Source: Nicotiana tabacum (lineage: Eukaryota; Streptophyta; Magnoliopsida; Solanales; Solanaceae). From it: 64,000 bases of DNA. Both the position numbers and the translations under genes were made by a program. The first letter of the stretch is position 1, and the number at the start of each line of letters is the position of its first letter. Positions 35,299 through 48,623 of the stretch are shown here, piece after piece. The stretch covers positions 54,990,419 to 55,054,418 of the forward strand of contig NC_134095.1 in assembly GCF_000715075.1 (NCBI RefSeq), read 5' to 3'. The notes beneath the pieces were generated by a model. The model made no database searches. It was not told the DNA's origin and saw nothing but the letters and a program-made list of their open reading frames with translations.

Positions 35299-35687
35299 GG
35301 ACTTGAATTAAAATAGGAACATACCAGTAAATGGGGTAGTAAACACAAAGTGAAAGAGAACCTAGTAGTCAGCCTTGGCTTGTAGCCGGCTGACTTTAGA
35401 CAGTAGTAAGTGACACAAAAGAGAGCAGAAAGCTATTTAGTATGAAAGAGAGAGTTTTTGAACCAATGTTCGTGTGTTTGTATTAATGAGAGAGTGTGTA
35501 TATATAGTAGTTCAAAATTAGATAAAAATAAGGTAAGAATCATAGTAGCATAGTAATTATGGAACCAAATACTAATCAGAATCAAATCAATGCAAGTACT
35601 CCTTTAATTAAGGGGTAATCAACCAACGGTAATAGGCAGAAATGATTAAACAAAAAAATTAAGTAGAGCATAAGGTACAGAATACCT
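35299..35687 (-). repeat. Second copy of an internal LTR segment
   Basis: About 390 bp nearly identical to 32497-32885 (GGAACATACCAGTAAA...AATCAACCAACGGTAATAGG), including a TATATATAGTAGTTC stretch. It starts and stops inside LTR sequence, so it is a fragment of another LTR of this family rather than a whole one. Confidence 0.85.
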
Positions 35688-35689
35688 TA

Positions 35690-37449
35690 TGTTCAGCTTT
35701 AGTTGGGGTGATAGAGATACCAGGTTCCTCTGTGACTTTTGGAGATTCCGCTACATCTTCTTCATCGTCTTCTTGACTTGAAACATCAAATCAGTCTTTT
35801 AATTTGCAATATCTATAAGACCAGGAGCATTTAGAAATTCTCCGTGTTCATCTTCTTTGTTATGTGACCCTTTGTCACCATTATTGAGAACAGAACATTT
35901 TGCATCCAAAGGCTCTCAGGTAATTCAGTTTGGGTTTTCTCCCATTTATTAGTTCATATAGAGACTTCTCGAGAAGGGACCTGATCATGCACTTGTTGAT
36001 CAAGTAGCAGGCAGTGTTGTCTGCTTCAGCCCACCAACCAGGTCCTCCATAACCAACTTGTTCAACAAATAAAAGCTCACATGCCCCAGTCGTCTACGAC
36101 ATAACTCAACATCATCATCAATGATACTTAGGCATGTTATATCACCACCATTAAGTGAATCAAGGTCTGCAACATAGATGTTCTTGAACTTTTTGGCTAT
36201 CAACACCACTTCACCAGTTTTGATATTGGTGATAGTGCAAGATTTGGACAAAAACTTCGCTTCATTTTCCCTTATCATAGATTTGAGACACACTCAACAA
36301 GATATAGTTCAAGACATTCTTATGGTACACATTTTCAATTGCATGGGAGAGTGTTTTGTTAATTTTGCCAACATCTAGAATATAGCCCTTCTTGCCGTTT
36401 CCAAAGAACACATTCTCACCTCGGAAGGCCTAGAGTGAGAGGAAATCATCCATTCTTCCAGTCATATACTTAGAGTAGGCGCTATCCATGTACAATTTTT
36501 GACTGCTACCTATCACTCTGGCCTGCACACGAAATCACTAAATAGGATTAGGAACCCAAGCTAGCTTGGGTCCCTTATAATAATAGAATGGGCAGATAAG
36601 TCTTCTTTTTCCAATGCAGGCAACATATATTTTCCTCGTAGAAGACCAGGTTCCTCAATAGTATGTTTCTTTTCAACAAAAACTTTATTTTTCTGTAGAG
36701 ACTAAATTTTAACTTTACAAGAGTCCTTGTAATGACAAGATTGACCACAATGAGAGCACAATCAATTATTAGCCACAGTTACATACTTGCTATGGGAATT
36801 ATTGGAGGTTTTAGCCTTTTGGAACCTGATTCCTTACCTGTTTCTACCATTACTCTTGTACATAAACGTTATTATATCAGAGAACCGGATCCATTTAAGT
36901 GACTTATCAAGATCATTTTAACTCTTTTTAGATCCTCCTGAAGTTGTCTATTCTTTTCAAGCTCAACAACAAGACTTGTTTTAACTATTTTAAGCTCACT
37001 CTCAAGCTCAAGTTAAGCCCCATTAGCCATTTTTTTTACCCTTAGGGGTGTCCATCCATTTTCTCGTTTGATTTTTCATCAAGTATTTTCTCTAGTTACT
37101 TCTTCCACTTGTTCCTTTATGTATACAGTGGAAACTACCATATCATCTCTCTATTATTCTATATCACCAATTTCTTCAAGTAAAGCATTTTTCTCATTAA
37201 TGAGGCTATGATAGGCATCAATCAACACATTTGCTAAAGACATCAATTTTTTCTTAGAGTAAGTTTTCAAATTTCTTTGAACATCAAGAAAACTTACCTT
37301 ATCTTCCTCCTTGTCCTCATCATCATCAGATTTAGCCATGAGTGCAAATATTGACTCATATTCTGCAGATCCATTGTCAACAACCATCATTGATGTATCT
37401 CCTTGGTCATCTTCACCTTCAGATTCACTAAAGAAATCTCCCCAGTGGG
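35690..37449 (-). pseudogene. Ty1/copia gag-pol fragment with internal deletion
   Basis: Read leftward. The gag C-terminus at 37449-37154 contains WGDFFSESEGEDDQGD, SIFALMAKSDDDED and LANVLIDAYHSLINEKNALL, typical of plant copia gag. Decayed zinc-finger and linker sequence follows (about 36800-36400). The GAG-pre-integrase domain at 36293-36000 has DDDVELCRRRLGHVSFYLLN. Right after it, at about 35985-35840, comes an integrase C-terminal segment (SLYELINGRKPKLNYLRAFG) with no integrase catalytic core between, so the core is deleted. Many stops. Both borders abut Tat-like LTR sequence. Confidence 0.82.
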
Positions 37450-39188
37450 TTAAAGAGTTTTTCAATTAAAGTGCCAAACTTGAGTAGGGATTATTTTATC
37501 TACAGAGTTGCCACATGGAATTGATTTTGGATATTCCAAGTCACCTTTTATTTGAATCCCTAGTCAAATGAAAATTTGACTCTATTTTTATTGGTCTGCG
37601 AAAATAATGTTTGGGTAAGGAATTCTCTTGATCGGGGAGAAGGTGTAAGGCATTCCCGGAGTCCCGTGGTTCTAGCATGGTAGCTTTATTGACTACATTT
37701 GGCTTAAATTAATTTTGGATATACTGTAATTTATTTGATTTTTATGCTTTTCCTATGTCCCTTTTATTTATTAAAATAAAAATAAATAAAAATATTTGAA
37801 TAATATTAAATTGTCAAAACGCGCCTACTAGTTGCCTAGAATAATATTTGAATATATATTTGAATAATATATTTAAATATTGCTGGACATTAAATCTAGG
37901 TAAGTTATTGCTAAACTTTCATGTTGGGTCACTTATTTTATCTAACAAAAGACATTATTGATTTTAAAGAAAAGTCATCTTACTTTCTATTATCATTGGG
38001 CCTGAAGATTTTAACTTATTTGACCCATGTTGCTTTAAAACCTCAAAAACTAAAACAACACAAAATGACAAAATATAGAGTATTCTTCTAAGCCTAAATT
38101 TCTTCTTCATGTTAATGTCCAAACTAAAATTGTTTTTTACAAGCGAGACTTACATGCTAATTATTATATTTGCTCTTTATCTCCTTAATCAAATATTTCT
38201 TAAGGACTAATATAATATTTCTAACTAATTATACGTGAACCTTAAAAGTAATTCACATAAAAGATCTCAAACTAAATAAGCATGGTTAAAAATGAGGTAT
38301 TTATCTTTTTCTTAAACTAAGTAAACTTAAAAGAATGCAATTTCAATCACATGCATAAAGGAGAATGATTAATTTAACTATTTTTTAAAAGATTTACATG
38401 ATAATAAGACTAATATAACATTTATCTTGAAGCAATAAATAATCAAATCTAACATGTTTCGTCAATCAAGACCGGGATCAAATCCTTCTTATTATCACAA
38501 AGAATCTGCAATATAAGAATTTGAAAGTTACCTGGTTTGCAGAATAATAAAATATGACAGTGCAACAATAGAAATTTAGCTGCAACATACAACAACTCAA
38601 ATGTTAAGAACAACCCAAAAACTAGTAGTTATCAACTTCACAAAATGCCTAAGGGATATTTCTATTTTTTTTTTCAAAAGTTTTTGCACTCGAATAATAA
38701 TCACAAAGCTCTTAAATTTCAGCTGCTAAAGGATCCTATAGCTACTGATTTTTCTCTTTTTTTTTTGTGTATATCTTTCTGTAATGTAAGATAGAGTGTC
38801 ATCTTTCTTCTGAAGGTGGTTTTTTGCCAATTGATATAAAGAACCAAAATAGAAAGAAGAAAAACATGGTGAAGCTACGGTCCAAAAATAATCAAATTTA
38901 GGTGCTCCATTTTTCTCCTTCTCAGATTGCTTTTTCAATTTTTCAAAATTCTTTCTATTTTTTCAACGTTCTTTTCCTCCTTTTCAAAAGATGCCCCTTT
39001 TTTCTCATGTTGTCCCCCTCTTTCCTCCTCCCTTTTTGACTTTTGTTATTTTTCATCTTTTCAAAAGCTAATCTCCCATTCTTCCGTGTTGTTTTTCCTC
39101 CTTCCTTTTTGACTTTGTGTTGTGATTAGTTTATTTAGTAATGGAGAGTAGAAAAAGTTCAAGCATGGTCAAAATAAGGCGCTCACAG
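37450..39188 (-). repeat. 3' LTR of a second minus-strand Tat/Ogre-like element (truncated)
   Basis: In sense it starts TGTGAGCGCCTTATTTTGAC at 39188, after a purine-rich tract (AAATAGGGGCATAC). The 37450-37700 part aligns in reverse with the end of the LTR at 48912-52768 (GAGTTTTTCAATTAAAG, GTTGCCACATGG, CCCGTGGTTCTAGCATGG). The final 50 bases or so are missing at the copia junction. Confidence 0.75.
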
Positions 39189-40095
39189 TATGCCCCTATT
39201 TGCTTGAAAACATGAAGAGTTTTCACGCAAAGACAAGGTGAGCCATGTGGCTAATTTTTGATCAAACCGTTATTAAAAAGGAAAAAGATATAAAAGATAA
39301 GGTGCAATCGAGTCCTGGTTTTGGACGGCCTACATATCCTTGGCTATAAAGGAATCAGGTTAGTGTAGTTTTGAAAAAATTTGATAGCTGGGACTACTGA
39401 ACACTAGATTAAAAACTATTGTTGCTGCTATTATTTGTCGTTGTTATTGTCACTTGCTGCTTACATCAAAAGGAAAAAGTGAAGAGACTACATATGTATG
39501 CAACTAAGAGTTAAAAAAATTCATATCTATGTGTCTTCTGGAGTCAAATCTTGATTCTTGGCTTGCTCGCATGTGTTGACCTTAGATTGGATCTTGACGC
39601 TCTTTAAAGAAAAGATAATATCTCATTCTCGATTGCTTGATTTGCTGCTCAAAATTTGGCAAAGTAAAACATGAGAAACTGGGTTGCTGACACCTTATCA
39701 AAGCTAATTCCAACTATCTTGTGAACAAAAGACTTCTTTCTTCTGGTAAGAAAACTGAAACTTCAAGCTTTAATCATCACCTTTGCTTTACCTCGGGGCC
39801 TGCAAAGATATCAAAGACGAACAAAGCGAACAAAATTTTTCTGCCCCAATTTACACTAGAAAAATTTTGTGAGTTATTATAGAAAGATATAAACTAACTT
39901 ATTGAAAGGAAGACAAAGACAACAATATACCAAAAAAGGAAATGTAACAAAAGGTTGGTGCCCTATATTATTGAAAAGGATGTAACTAGGGGTTGATGCC
40001 ATGTATTACTAATAGGGAATGTAATCGGGGTTGGTACCTTATATTACTTAAAGAAAATATAACCAAGGGTTGGTGCCCTGTATTATTGGCAAAGT
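39189..40095 (-). other. Tat/Ogre-like 3' UTR, LTR-proximal part
   Basis: Non-coding. Holds a recurrent-motif copy (39325-39371) and, at about 39925-40093, four copies of a unit near 46 bp with the core GGTTGGTGCCCTATATTATT. This leads into the large array. Confidence 0.65.
39325..39371 (-). promoter_or_regulatory. Recurrent motif, copy 2
   Basis: The minus strand reads AAACTACACTAACCTGATTCC, then GGATATGTAGGCCG. The first part is decayed relative to copies 3-5. Confidence 0.55.
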
Positions 40096-43000
40096 GCTGA
40101 AATCCCTCTAGGTGAAAAGGTTCTACCCGAGTTAAACTATAGAAACTAAGCATGGGTGATGAGTACTTCTGCCCGAAACTATGAGCTGGATCCCCCTAGG
40201 AGAAAAGGTTCTGCCTGTGTTAAGCTACGTAAAAACAACCTGAGCAAAGAGTACTTCTACCCGGAACTATGAGCTGGATCTCTCTAGGCGAAACGATTCT
40301 ACCCGAGTTAAGCTACGAAAACTAAGCCTGGGCGAAAAGTACTTCTACCTAGAAATAAGAGCTAGATCCCCCTAGGCGAAAAAGTTCTACTTGGGTTGAG
40401 CTACGAAAACTAAACTTGGGCAAAGAGTACTTCTATCCGGAAATATGTGTTGGATCCCCCTAGGTGAAAAAGTTCTACCTGGGTTAAGCTACGTATAAAT
40501 ATCCTGAGCAAAAGGTACTTCTACGCAGAACTATGAGATAGATACCCTTAGGCGAAAAGGTTCTACCCGAGTAAAGCTATGTAAGACAACTTGAGCGAAG
40601 AGTACTTCTACCCGGAACTCTGAGAAGGATCCCCCTAGGCGAAAAGGTTCTGCCTGGGTTAAGTTATGTGAAAACAACTTGAGCGAAGAGTACTTCTACA
40701 TGGAACTATGAGCTGGATCCCTCTAAGCAAAAAGATTCTACCCGAGTTAATCTACGAAAACTAAGCCTGGGCAAAGAGTACTTCTACCCGGAAATAAGAG
40801 CTAGATCCCCCTAGGTGAAATGGTTCTACCTGGGTTAAGCTACATAAGAATAACCTGAGCGAAGAGTACTTCTACCTGGAACTGCGAGCAAGATCCCCTG
40901 AGGCAAAACTGTTCTACCTGGGTTACACTATGTAAAACAACCTGAGCGAAGAGTACTTCTACCCGGAAATATGAGTTGAATCCCTCTAGGCGAAAAGTTT
41001 TTACCCGAGTTAAGCTGCAAAAACTAAGCCTGGGCGAAGAGTACTTCTACCCGGGAATAAGAGCTAGATACTCCTAGATGAAAAGGTTTTACTTGGGTTA
41101 ACGTATGTAAGAACAACCTGAGTGAAGAGTAATTCTACCCGGAACTGTGAGCTAGATCCCACTAGGTGAAACAGTTCTACCTGGGTTAAGCTATGTAAAA
41201 CTAAGCCTAGGTGAAGAGTACTTCTACGCAGAAATATAAGATGGATCCCCCTAGGCGAAAAGGTTCTACCTGGGTTAAGATACGTAAAAACAACCTGAGC
41301 GAAGAGTACTTCTACCCAGAACTGTGAGCTAGATCCCCATAGGCGAAACGGTTCTACCTGTGTTAAGCTATGTAAAACAACCTGAGCTAAGAGTATTTCT
41401 ACCCGGAAATATGGAGCTAGATCCTCCTAGGCGAAAGGGTTCTACCTGGGTTAAGTTACGGAAAAACAACCTGAGCGAAGAGTACTTCTACCCGGAACTA
41501 TAAGCTGGATCCCCCTAGGCGAAAAGATTCTACCTGGGTTAACAACCTGAGCGAAGAGTACTTCTACCCGGAATAATGAGCTGGATCCCCTAGGCGAAAA
41601 AGTTCTACCTGGGTTAAGCTGCTAAAAACAACATAAGCGAAGAGTACTTCTACCCGGAACTATGAGGTGGATCCCCCTAGGCGAAAAGGTTTTACCTGGG
41701 TTAAGCTGCGTAAAAACAACATGAGCGAAGAGTACTTCTACCCAGAACTATGAGCAGGATCCCCCTAGGCGAAAAGATTCTACATGGGTTAAGCTGCGTA
41801 AAAACAACCTAAGCGAAGAGTACTTCTACCCGGAACTATGAGCTGGATCCCCTTAGGCGAAAATGTTCTACCTGGTTTAAGCTACGTAAAAACAACCTGA
41901 TCAAAGAGTACTTCTACCTGGAACTTGAGCTAGATCCCCCGAGGCGAAACGGTTCTATCTGGGTTAAGCTATGTAAAACAACCTGAGCGAAGAGTACTTC
42001 TACCCGAAAATATGAGTTGAATCCCTCTAGGCGAAAAGGTTCTACCCGAGTTATGCTACGAAAACTAATCCTCGGCGAAGAGTACTTCTACCCGGAAATA
42101 AGAGCTAGATCCCCCTAGGTGAAAAGGTTCTACCTGGGTTAGGGTACGTAAGAACAACCTGAGCGAAGAGTACTTCTACCTGAAACTGTGAGCTAGATCC
42201 CCCTAGGCGAAACGGTTTTACCTGGGTTAAGCTGTGTAAAACTAAGCATGGGTGATGAGTACTTCTGCCCGAAACTATGAGTTGGATCCCCCTAGGAGAA
42301 AAGGTTCTGCCTGTGTTAAGCTACGTAAAAACAACCTGAGCAAAGAGTACTTCTACCCGGAACTATGAGCTGGATCCCTCTAGGCGAAAAGATTCTACCC
42401 GAGTTAAGCTACGAAAACTAAGCCTAGGCGAAAAGTACTTCTACCTAGAAATAAGAGCTAGATCCCCCTAGGCGAAAAAGTTCTACTTGGGTTGAGCTAC
42501 GAAAACTAAACTTGGGCAAAGAGTACTTCTATCCGGAAATATGTGCTGGATCCCCCTAGGTGAAAAAGTTCTACCTGGGTTAAGTTACGTATAAATATCC
42601 TGAGCAAAAGGTACTTCTATGCAGAACTATGAGATAGATACCCTTAGGCGAAAAGGTTCTACCCGAGTAAAGCTATGTAAGACAACTTGAGCGAAGAGTA
42701 CTTCTACCCGGAACTCTGAGAAGGATCCCCCTAGGCGAAAAGGTTATGCCTGGGTTAAGTTACGTGAAAACAACTTGAGCGAAGAGTACTTCTACATGGA
42801 ACTATGAGCTGGATCCCTCTAAGAAAAAAGATTCTACCCGAGTTAATCTACGAAAACTAAGCTTGGTCAAAGAGTACTTCTACCCGGAAATAAGAGCTAG
42901 ATCCCCCTAGGTGAAATGGTTCTACCTGGGTTAAGCTACATAAGAATAACATGAGCGAAGAGTACTTCTACCTGGAACTGCGAGCAAGATCCCCTGAGGC

Positions 43001-46000
43001 AAAACTGTTCTACCTGGGTTAAGCTATGTAAAACAACCTGAGCGAAGAGTACTTCTACCCGGAAATATGAGTTGAATCCCTCTAGGCGAAAAGTTTCTAC
43101 CCGAGTTAAGCTGCAAAAACTAAGCCTGGGCGAAGAGTACTTCTACCCGGAAATAAGAGCTAGATACCCCTAGATGAAAAGGTTTTACCTGGGTTAACGT
43201 ATGTAAGAACAACCTGAGCGAAGAGTAATTCTACCCGGAACTGTGAGCTAGATCCCACTAGGTGAAACAGTTCTACCTGGGTTAAGCTATGTAAAACTAA
43301 GCCTAGGTGAAGAGTACTTCTACGCAGAAATATAAGCTGGATCCCCCTAGGCGAAAAGGTTCTACCTGGGTTAAGATACGTAAAAACAACCTGAGCGAAG
43401 AGTACTTCTACCCGGAACTGTGAGCTAGATCCCCATAGGCGAAACGGTTCTACCTGTGTTAAACTATGTAAAACAACCTGAGCTAAGAGTATTTCTACCC
43501 GGAAATATGGAGCTAGATCCTCCTAGGCGAAAGGGTTCTACCTGGGTTAAGTTACGCAAAAACAACCTGAGCGAAGAGTACTTCTACCCGGAACTATAAG
43601 CTGGATCCCCCTAGGCGAAAAGATTCTACCTGGGTTAAGCTGCGTAAAAACAACCTGAGCGAAGAGTACTTCTACCCGGAACAATGAGCTGGATCCCCTA
43701 GGCGAAAATGTTCTACCTGGGTTAAGCTGCTAAAAACAACCTAAGCGAAGAGTACTTCTACCCGGAACTATGAGATGGATCCCCCTAGGCGAAAAGGTTT
43801 TACCTGGGTTAAGCTGCGTTAAAACAACATGAGCGAAGAGTACTTCTACCCAGAACTATGAGCAGGATCCCCCTAGGCGAAAAGATTCTACATGGGTTAA
43901 GCTGCGCTAAAAACAACCTAAGCGAAGAGTACTTCTACCCGGAACTATGAGCTGGATACCCTTAGGAGAAAAGGTTCTACCTGGGTTAAGCTACGTAAAA
44001 ACAACCTGATCAAAGAGTACTTCTACCTGGAACTTGAGCTAGATCCCCCGAGGCGAAACGGTTCTATCTGGGTTAAGCTATGTAAAACAACCTGAGCGAA
44101 GAGTACTTCTACCCGAAAATATGAGTTGAATCCCTCTAGGCGAAAAGGTTCTACCCGAGTTATGCTACGAAAACTAATCCTCGGCGAAGAGTACTTCTAC
44201 CCGGAAATAAGAGCTAGATCCCCCTAGGTGAAAAGGTTCTACCTGGGTTAGGGTACGTAAGAACAACCTGAGCGAAGAGTACTTCTACCTGAAACTGTGA
44301 GCTAGATCCCCCTAGGGGAAACGGTTTTACCTGGGTTAAGCTGTGTAAAACTAAGCATGTGTGATGAGTACTTCTGCCCGAAACTATGAGCTGGATCCCC
44401 CTAGGAGAAAAGGTTCTGCCTGTGTTAAGCTACGTAAAAACAACCTGAGCAAAGAGTACTTCTACCCGGAACTATGAGCTGGATCTCTCTAGGCGAAACG
44501 ATTCTACCCGAGTTAAGCTACGAAAACTAAGCCTGGGCGAAAAGTACTTCTACCTAGAAATAAGAGCTAGATCCCCCTAGGCGAAAAAGTTCTACTTGGG
44601 TTGAGCTACGAAAACTAAACTTGGGCAAAGAGTACTTCTATCCGGAAATATGTGCTGGATCCCCCTAGGTGAAAAAGTTCTACCTGGGTTAAGCTACGTA
44701 TAAATATCCTGAGCAAAAGGTACTTCTATGCAGAACTATGAGATAGATACCCTTAGGCGAAAAGGTTCTACCCGAGTAAAGCTATGTAAGACAACTTGAG
44801 CGAAGAGTACTTCTACCCGGAACTCTGAGAAGGATCCCCCTAGGCGAAAAGGTTCTGCCTGGGTTAAGTTACGTGAAAACAACTTGAGCGAAGAGTACTT
44901 CTACATGGAACTATAAGCTGGATCCCTCTAAGCAAAAAGATTCTACCCGAGTTAATCTACGAAAACTAAGCTTGATCAAAGAGTACTTCTACCCGGAAAT
45001 AAGAGCTAGATCCCCCTAGGTGAAATGGTTCTACCTGGGTTAAGCTACATAAGAATAACCTGAACGAAGAGTACTTCTACCTGGAACTGCGAGCAAGATC
45101 CCCTGAGGCAAAACTGTTCTACCTGGGTTAAGCTATGTAAAACAACCTGAGCGAAGAGTACTTCTACCCGGAAATATGAGTTGAATCCCTCTAGGCGAAA
45201 AGTTTCTACCCGAGTTAAGCTGCAAAAACTAAGCCTGGGCGAAGAGTACTTCTACCCGGAAATAAGAGCTAGATACCCCTAGATAAAAAGGTTTTACCTG
45301 GGTTAACGTATGTAAGAACAACCTGAGCGAAGAGTAATTCTACCCGGAACTGTGAGCTAGATCCCACTAGGTGAAACAGTTCTACCTGGGTTAAGCTATG
45401 TAAAACTAAGCCTAGGTGAAGAGTACTTCTACGCAGAAATATAAGTTGGATCCCCCTAGGCGAAAAAGTTCTACCTGGGTTAAGATACGTAAAAACAACC
45501 TGAGCGAAGAGTACTTCTACCCGGAACTGTGAGATAGATCCCCATAGGCGAAACGGTTCTACCTGTGTTAAGCTATGTAAAACAACCTGAGCTAAGAGTA
45601 TTTCTACCCGGAAATATGGAGCTAGATACTCCTAGGCGAAAGGGTTCTACCTGGGTTAAGTTACGTAAAAACAACCTGAGCGAAGAGTACTTCTACCCGG
45701 AACTATAAGCTAGATCCCCCTAGGCGAAAATGTTCTACCTGGGTTAAGCTGCATAAAAACAACTTGAGCGAAGAGTACTTCTACCTGGAAACTATGAGCT
45801 GGATCCCCCTAGGCAAAAAGGTTCTATTTGGGTTAAGCTAATGTAAAACAACATAAGCGAAGAGTACTTCTACCCGGAACTATGAGGTGGATCCCCCTAG
45901 GCGAAAAGGTTTTACCTGGGTTAAGCTGCGTAAAAACAACATGAGCGAAGAGTACTTCTACCCAGAACTATGAGCAGGATCCCCCTAGGCGAAAAGATTC

Positions 46001-46987
46001 TACATGGGTTAAGCTGCGTAAAAACAACCTAAGCAAAGAGTACTTCTACCCGGAACAATGAGCTGGATCCCCTTAGGCAAAAAGGTTCTACCTGGGTTAA
46101 GCTACGTAAAAACAACCTGATCAAAGAGTACTTCTACCTGGAACTTGAGCTAGATCCCCCGAGGCGAAACGGTTCTATCTGGATTAAGCTATGTAAAACA
46201 ACCTGAGCGAAGAGTACTTCTACCCGAAAATATGAGTTGAATCCCTCTAGGCGAAAAGGTTCTACCCGAGTTATGCTACGAAAACTAAGCCTGGGCGAAG
46301 AGTACTTCTACCCGGAAATAAGAGCTAGATCCCCCTAGGTGAAAAGGTTCTACCTGGGTTAAGGTACGTAAGAACAACCTGAGCGAAGAGTACTTCTACC
46401 TGAAACTGTGAGCTAGATCCCCCTAGGCGAAACGGTTTTACCTGGGTTAAGCTGTGTAAAACTAAGCATGGGTGATGAGTACTTCTGCCCGAAACTATGA
46501 GTTGGATCCCCCTAGGAGAAAAGGTTCTGCCTGTGTTAAGCTACGTAAAAACAACCTGAGCAAAGAGTACTTCTACCCGGAACTATGAGCTGGATCCCTC
46601 TAGGCGAAAAGATTCTACCCGAGTTAAGCTATGTAAAACAACCTGAGCGAAGAGTATTTCTACCCAAAAATATGGAGTTGGATCCCCTAGGCGAAAGGGT
46701 TCTACCTGGGTTAAGCTGCATACAAACAACCTAAGCAAGGAGTACTTCTACCCGGAACTATGAGCTGGATCCCCCTAGCCGAAAAGGTTCTACCTTGGTT
46801 AAGCTGCGTAAAAATAATCTAAGAGAAGAGTACTTATACCCGGAACTATGAGCTGGATCCCCCTAGGCGAAAAGGTTCTACCTGGGTTAAGCTGCGTAAA
46901 AACAATCTGAGCGAAGAGTACTTCTACCCGGAACTAGGAGCTGGATCCCCCTAGGCGAAAAGTTCTACCTGGGTTACGATATGTAAA
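40096..46987 (-). repeat. Higher-order tandem array, about 86 bp monomer, about 2.1 kb unit
   Basis: About 80 contiguous monomers of 84-88 bp. Each contains GATCCCCCTAGGCGAAAAGG, TTCTACCTGGGTTAAGCT, AACAACCTGAGCGAAGAG and TACTTCTACCCGGAACTATG. Neighbouring monomers differ, but a variant marked AAGCATGGGTGATGAG recurs at 40151, 42247, 44356 and 46467 (spacings 2096, 2109 and 2111). Long stretches one period apart are nearly identical, so the array has three full higher-order units plus partial ends. The monomer length is not a multiple of three and stops are frequent, so it is non-coding. It lies between an integrase C-terminus (48624-48815) and a 3' LTR (37450-39188) of one orientation, which places it in a Tat/Ogre 3' UTR. 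Confidence 0.93.
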
Positions 46988-48256
46988 AATAGGAGGTGTA
47001 AACAATAGTGATGTATGCCGAAAGTAAAAGAAAAAATGGAGATTTTAAGGAGCTTACATTTGGTGACATTCGTTCTTTTAGAATCACCATTCTGCATGCT
47101 TTTTTCCTGCTTCAAACAAAGAAAAATTTGTGAGTTTTCAAAGTGGTGGTTGGTTTGTAGCCTTGATGCCATGATTAGTTTGATTCACGGCCACTGCTGT
47201 CGATGAACTGATTCTATCAACGTGGCACCGAGATGCTTGACTGCTCTGTATTATTTTCTGGAGACCTTGGCTTTCCAAACTTTTGACGAGATGGTTGGCC
47301 ATGTGGGACTCAACCTTTTCAACTTCATTTGCCTTTATAGGCATTTCTATTTGATTTTCTCCTTCCAAGAGTTTTGATTTCAAAGTAGCGGCCTCCATGG
47401 CCAGTCAAGGCCGACTTATTCCCCCTAACGAAGCTAGGTGCCTTTTTGCATATTAGCTTGTATCAAATGCGAACCCTGTAAATCAGTCTTACCATCCTTT
47501 CTTTGTCTTAGTTTCGGAACAGAGTTAAACCAAAAGGTATTCAAAGAAAATAAACAATGGAATGAAGAATGAGTTTAAATCAAGAAGTGTCCCTTTCAGG
47601 GAAAAGAAAGAAGGACTTATCTGGAGTACATGCAGACTTCAATGAACATGGCATGCCTATTGGACTGGATGCTTGATCTGTGTAAACCGTCAACTCTCAA
47701 AAATTCATCACAACTTTTGCCTCAAAATCGAGAAACCTAGCCAGGACTCTGTCGATGCCGATGTTTGTGAGAATCCTCTTTCGATTAGGAGCGCCCTTTG
47801 CGGGTTTTCATGAGTTGACCTCTGTCATTTCTCTACTCACCATCCCCTTATAGTGTTCTTTGAGAGTTTTCACTAACAAGACTCTCTCATTTTGATTTTT
47901 TTCTTACTGTCGCCTCACGGTGCCCGTGTGGGTTTTCACCAATAAGACTCTCTCATTTTATTTCATTGCTTACTGTCGCCTCACGATGCTCATGTGAGTT
48001 TTCACCAATAAGACTCTCTAATTTTATTTCTCTCATTTGATTGCATCGGATCCAAGTAGTTGTATCCTCCAATTTTGGACATCTTTACCGATTGATCGGA
48101 AGGACTTGAGTAAGATTTGGGGTAAAAAAGTTTGGACTGAATTACAACTTTGGAACCTTTCAGGCGAACCACCGCCAAACCATTATAACATATGCCCCAG
48201 TTTCACTTTTGGGGGAATTTGTATTTTTATTTTGGCATGACTAAACCCCAAAGAGA
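46988..48256 (-). other. Tat/Ogre-like 3' UTR, integrase-proximal part
   Basis: Non-coding by my reading. At about 47865-48030 there are three copies of a unit of about 65-75 bp (ACTGTCGCCTCACGGTGCCC, then GTTTTCACCAATAAGACTCT). A minus-strand frame at 47138-47398 (MEAATLKSKLLEGENQIEMP) is Lys/Glu/Ser-rich and unrecognised; it could be decayed coding sequence or chance. Confidence 0.55.
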
Positions 48257-48298
48257 GGCTGCCTACGTATCCTTTCGGAATCAAGTCGAACGTAGTTC
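48257..48298 (-). promoter_or_regulatory. Recurrent motif, copy 3
   Basis: The minus strand reads GAACTACGTTCGACTTGATT, then CC, a short gap and GGATACGTAGGCAGC. Together with copy 2 it brackets the tandem array. Confidence 0.65.
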
Positions 48299-48623
48299 AG
48301 AACGACTTGAACTTGTTTTTATTTTTTTTGTTTTGTTTTTTCATTTTTCATTTCATTTTTTTGGTTTTGTTTTTTTTCAATAACACCTTTAGGTTCCAAA
48401 GAGGGTAATCAAAGAAAGGTAACCGACTCAAAGGGTTGGCAAAAAGGGTTGATGGTGTTTGGGTAGCGAGAATGAAAGCCTTCGTCATCCCAATCAGAGA
48501 ATACTAATGTTGCACAAAGGAATTAAACATAACACGTTTTGATTGCATCCGCATTGACAGTTATATCGAGGACATTTTCTTCGATGTATCCTAAATACAA
48601 CGCTCAATTTGGTAAAACTCTTG

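Noticed and set aside
40096..46987. CRISPR-like or coding tandem repeat
   Set aside because: Monomers are contiguous with no unique spacers, the host is a plant, and the unit length breaks the reading frame.
47138..47398. Small gene for a Lys/Glu/Ser-rich protein
   Set aside because: It lies in repeat-bearing UTR sequence, has no recognisable domain and no supporting signals.
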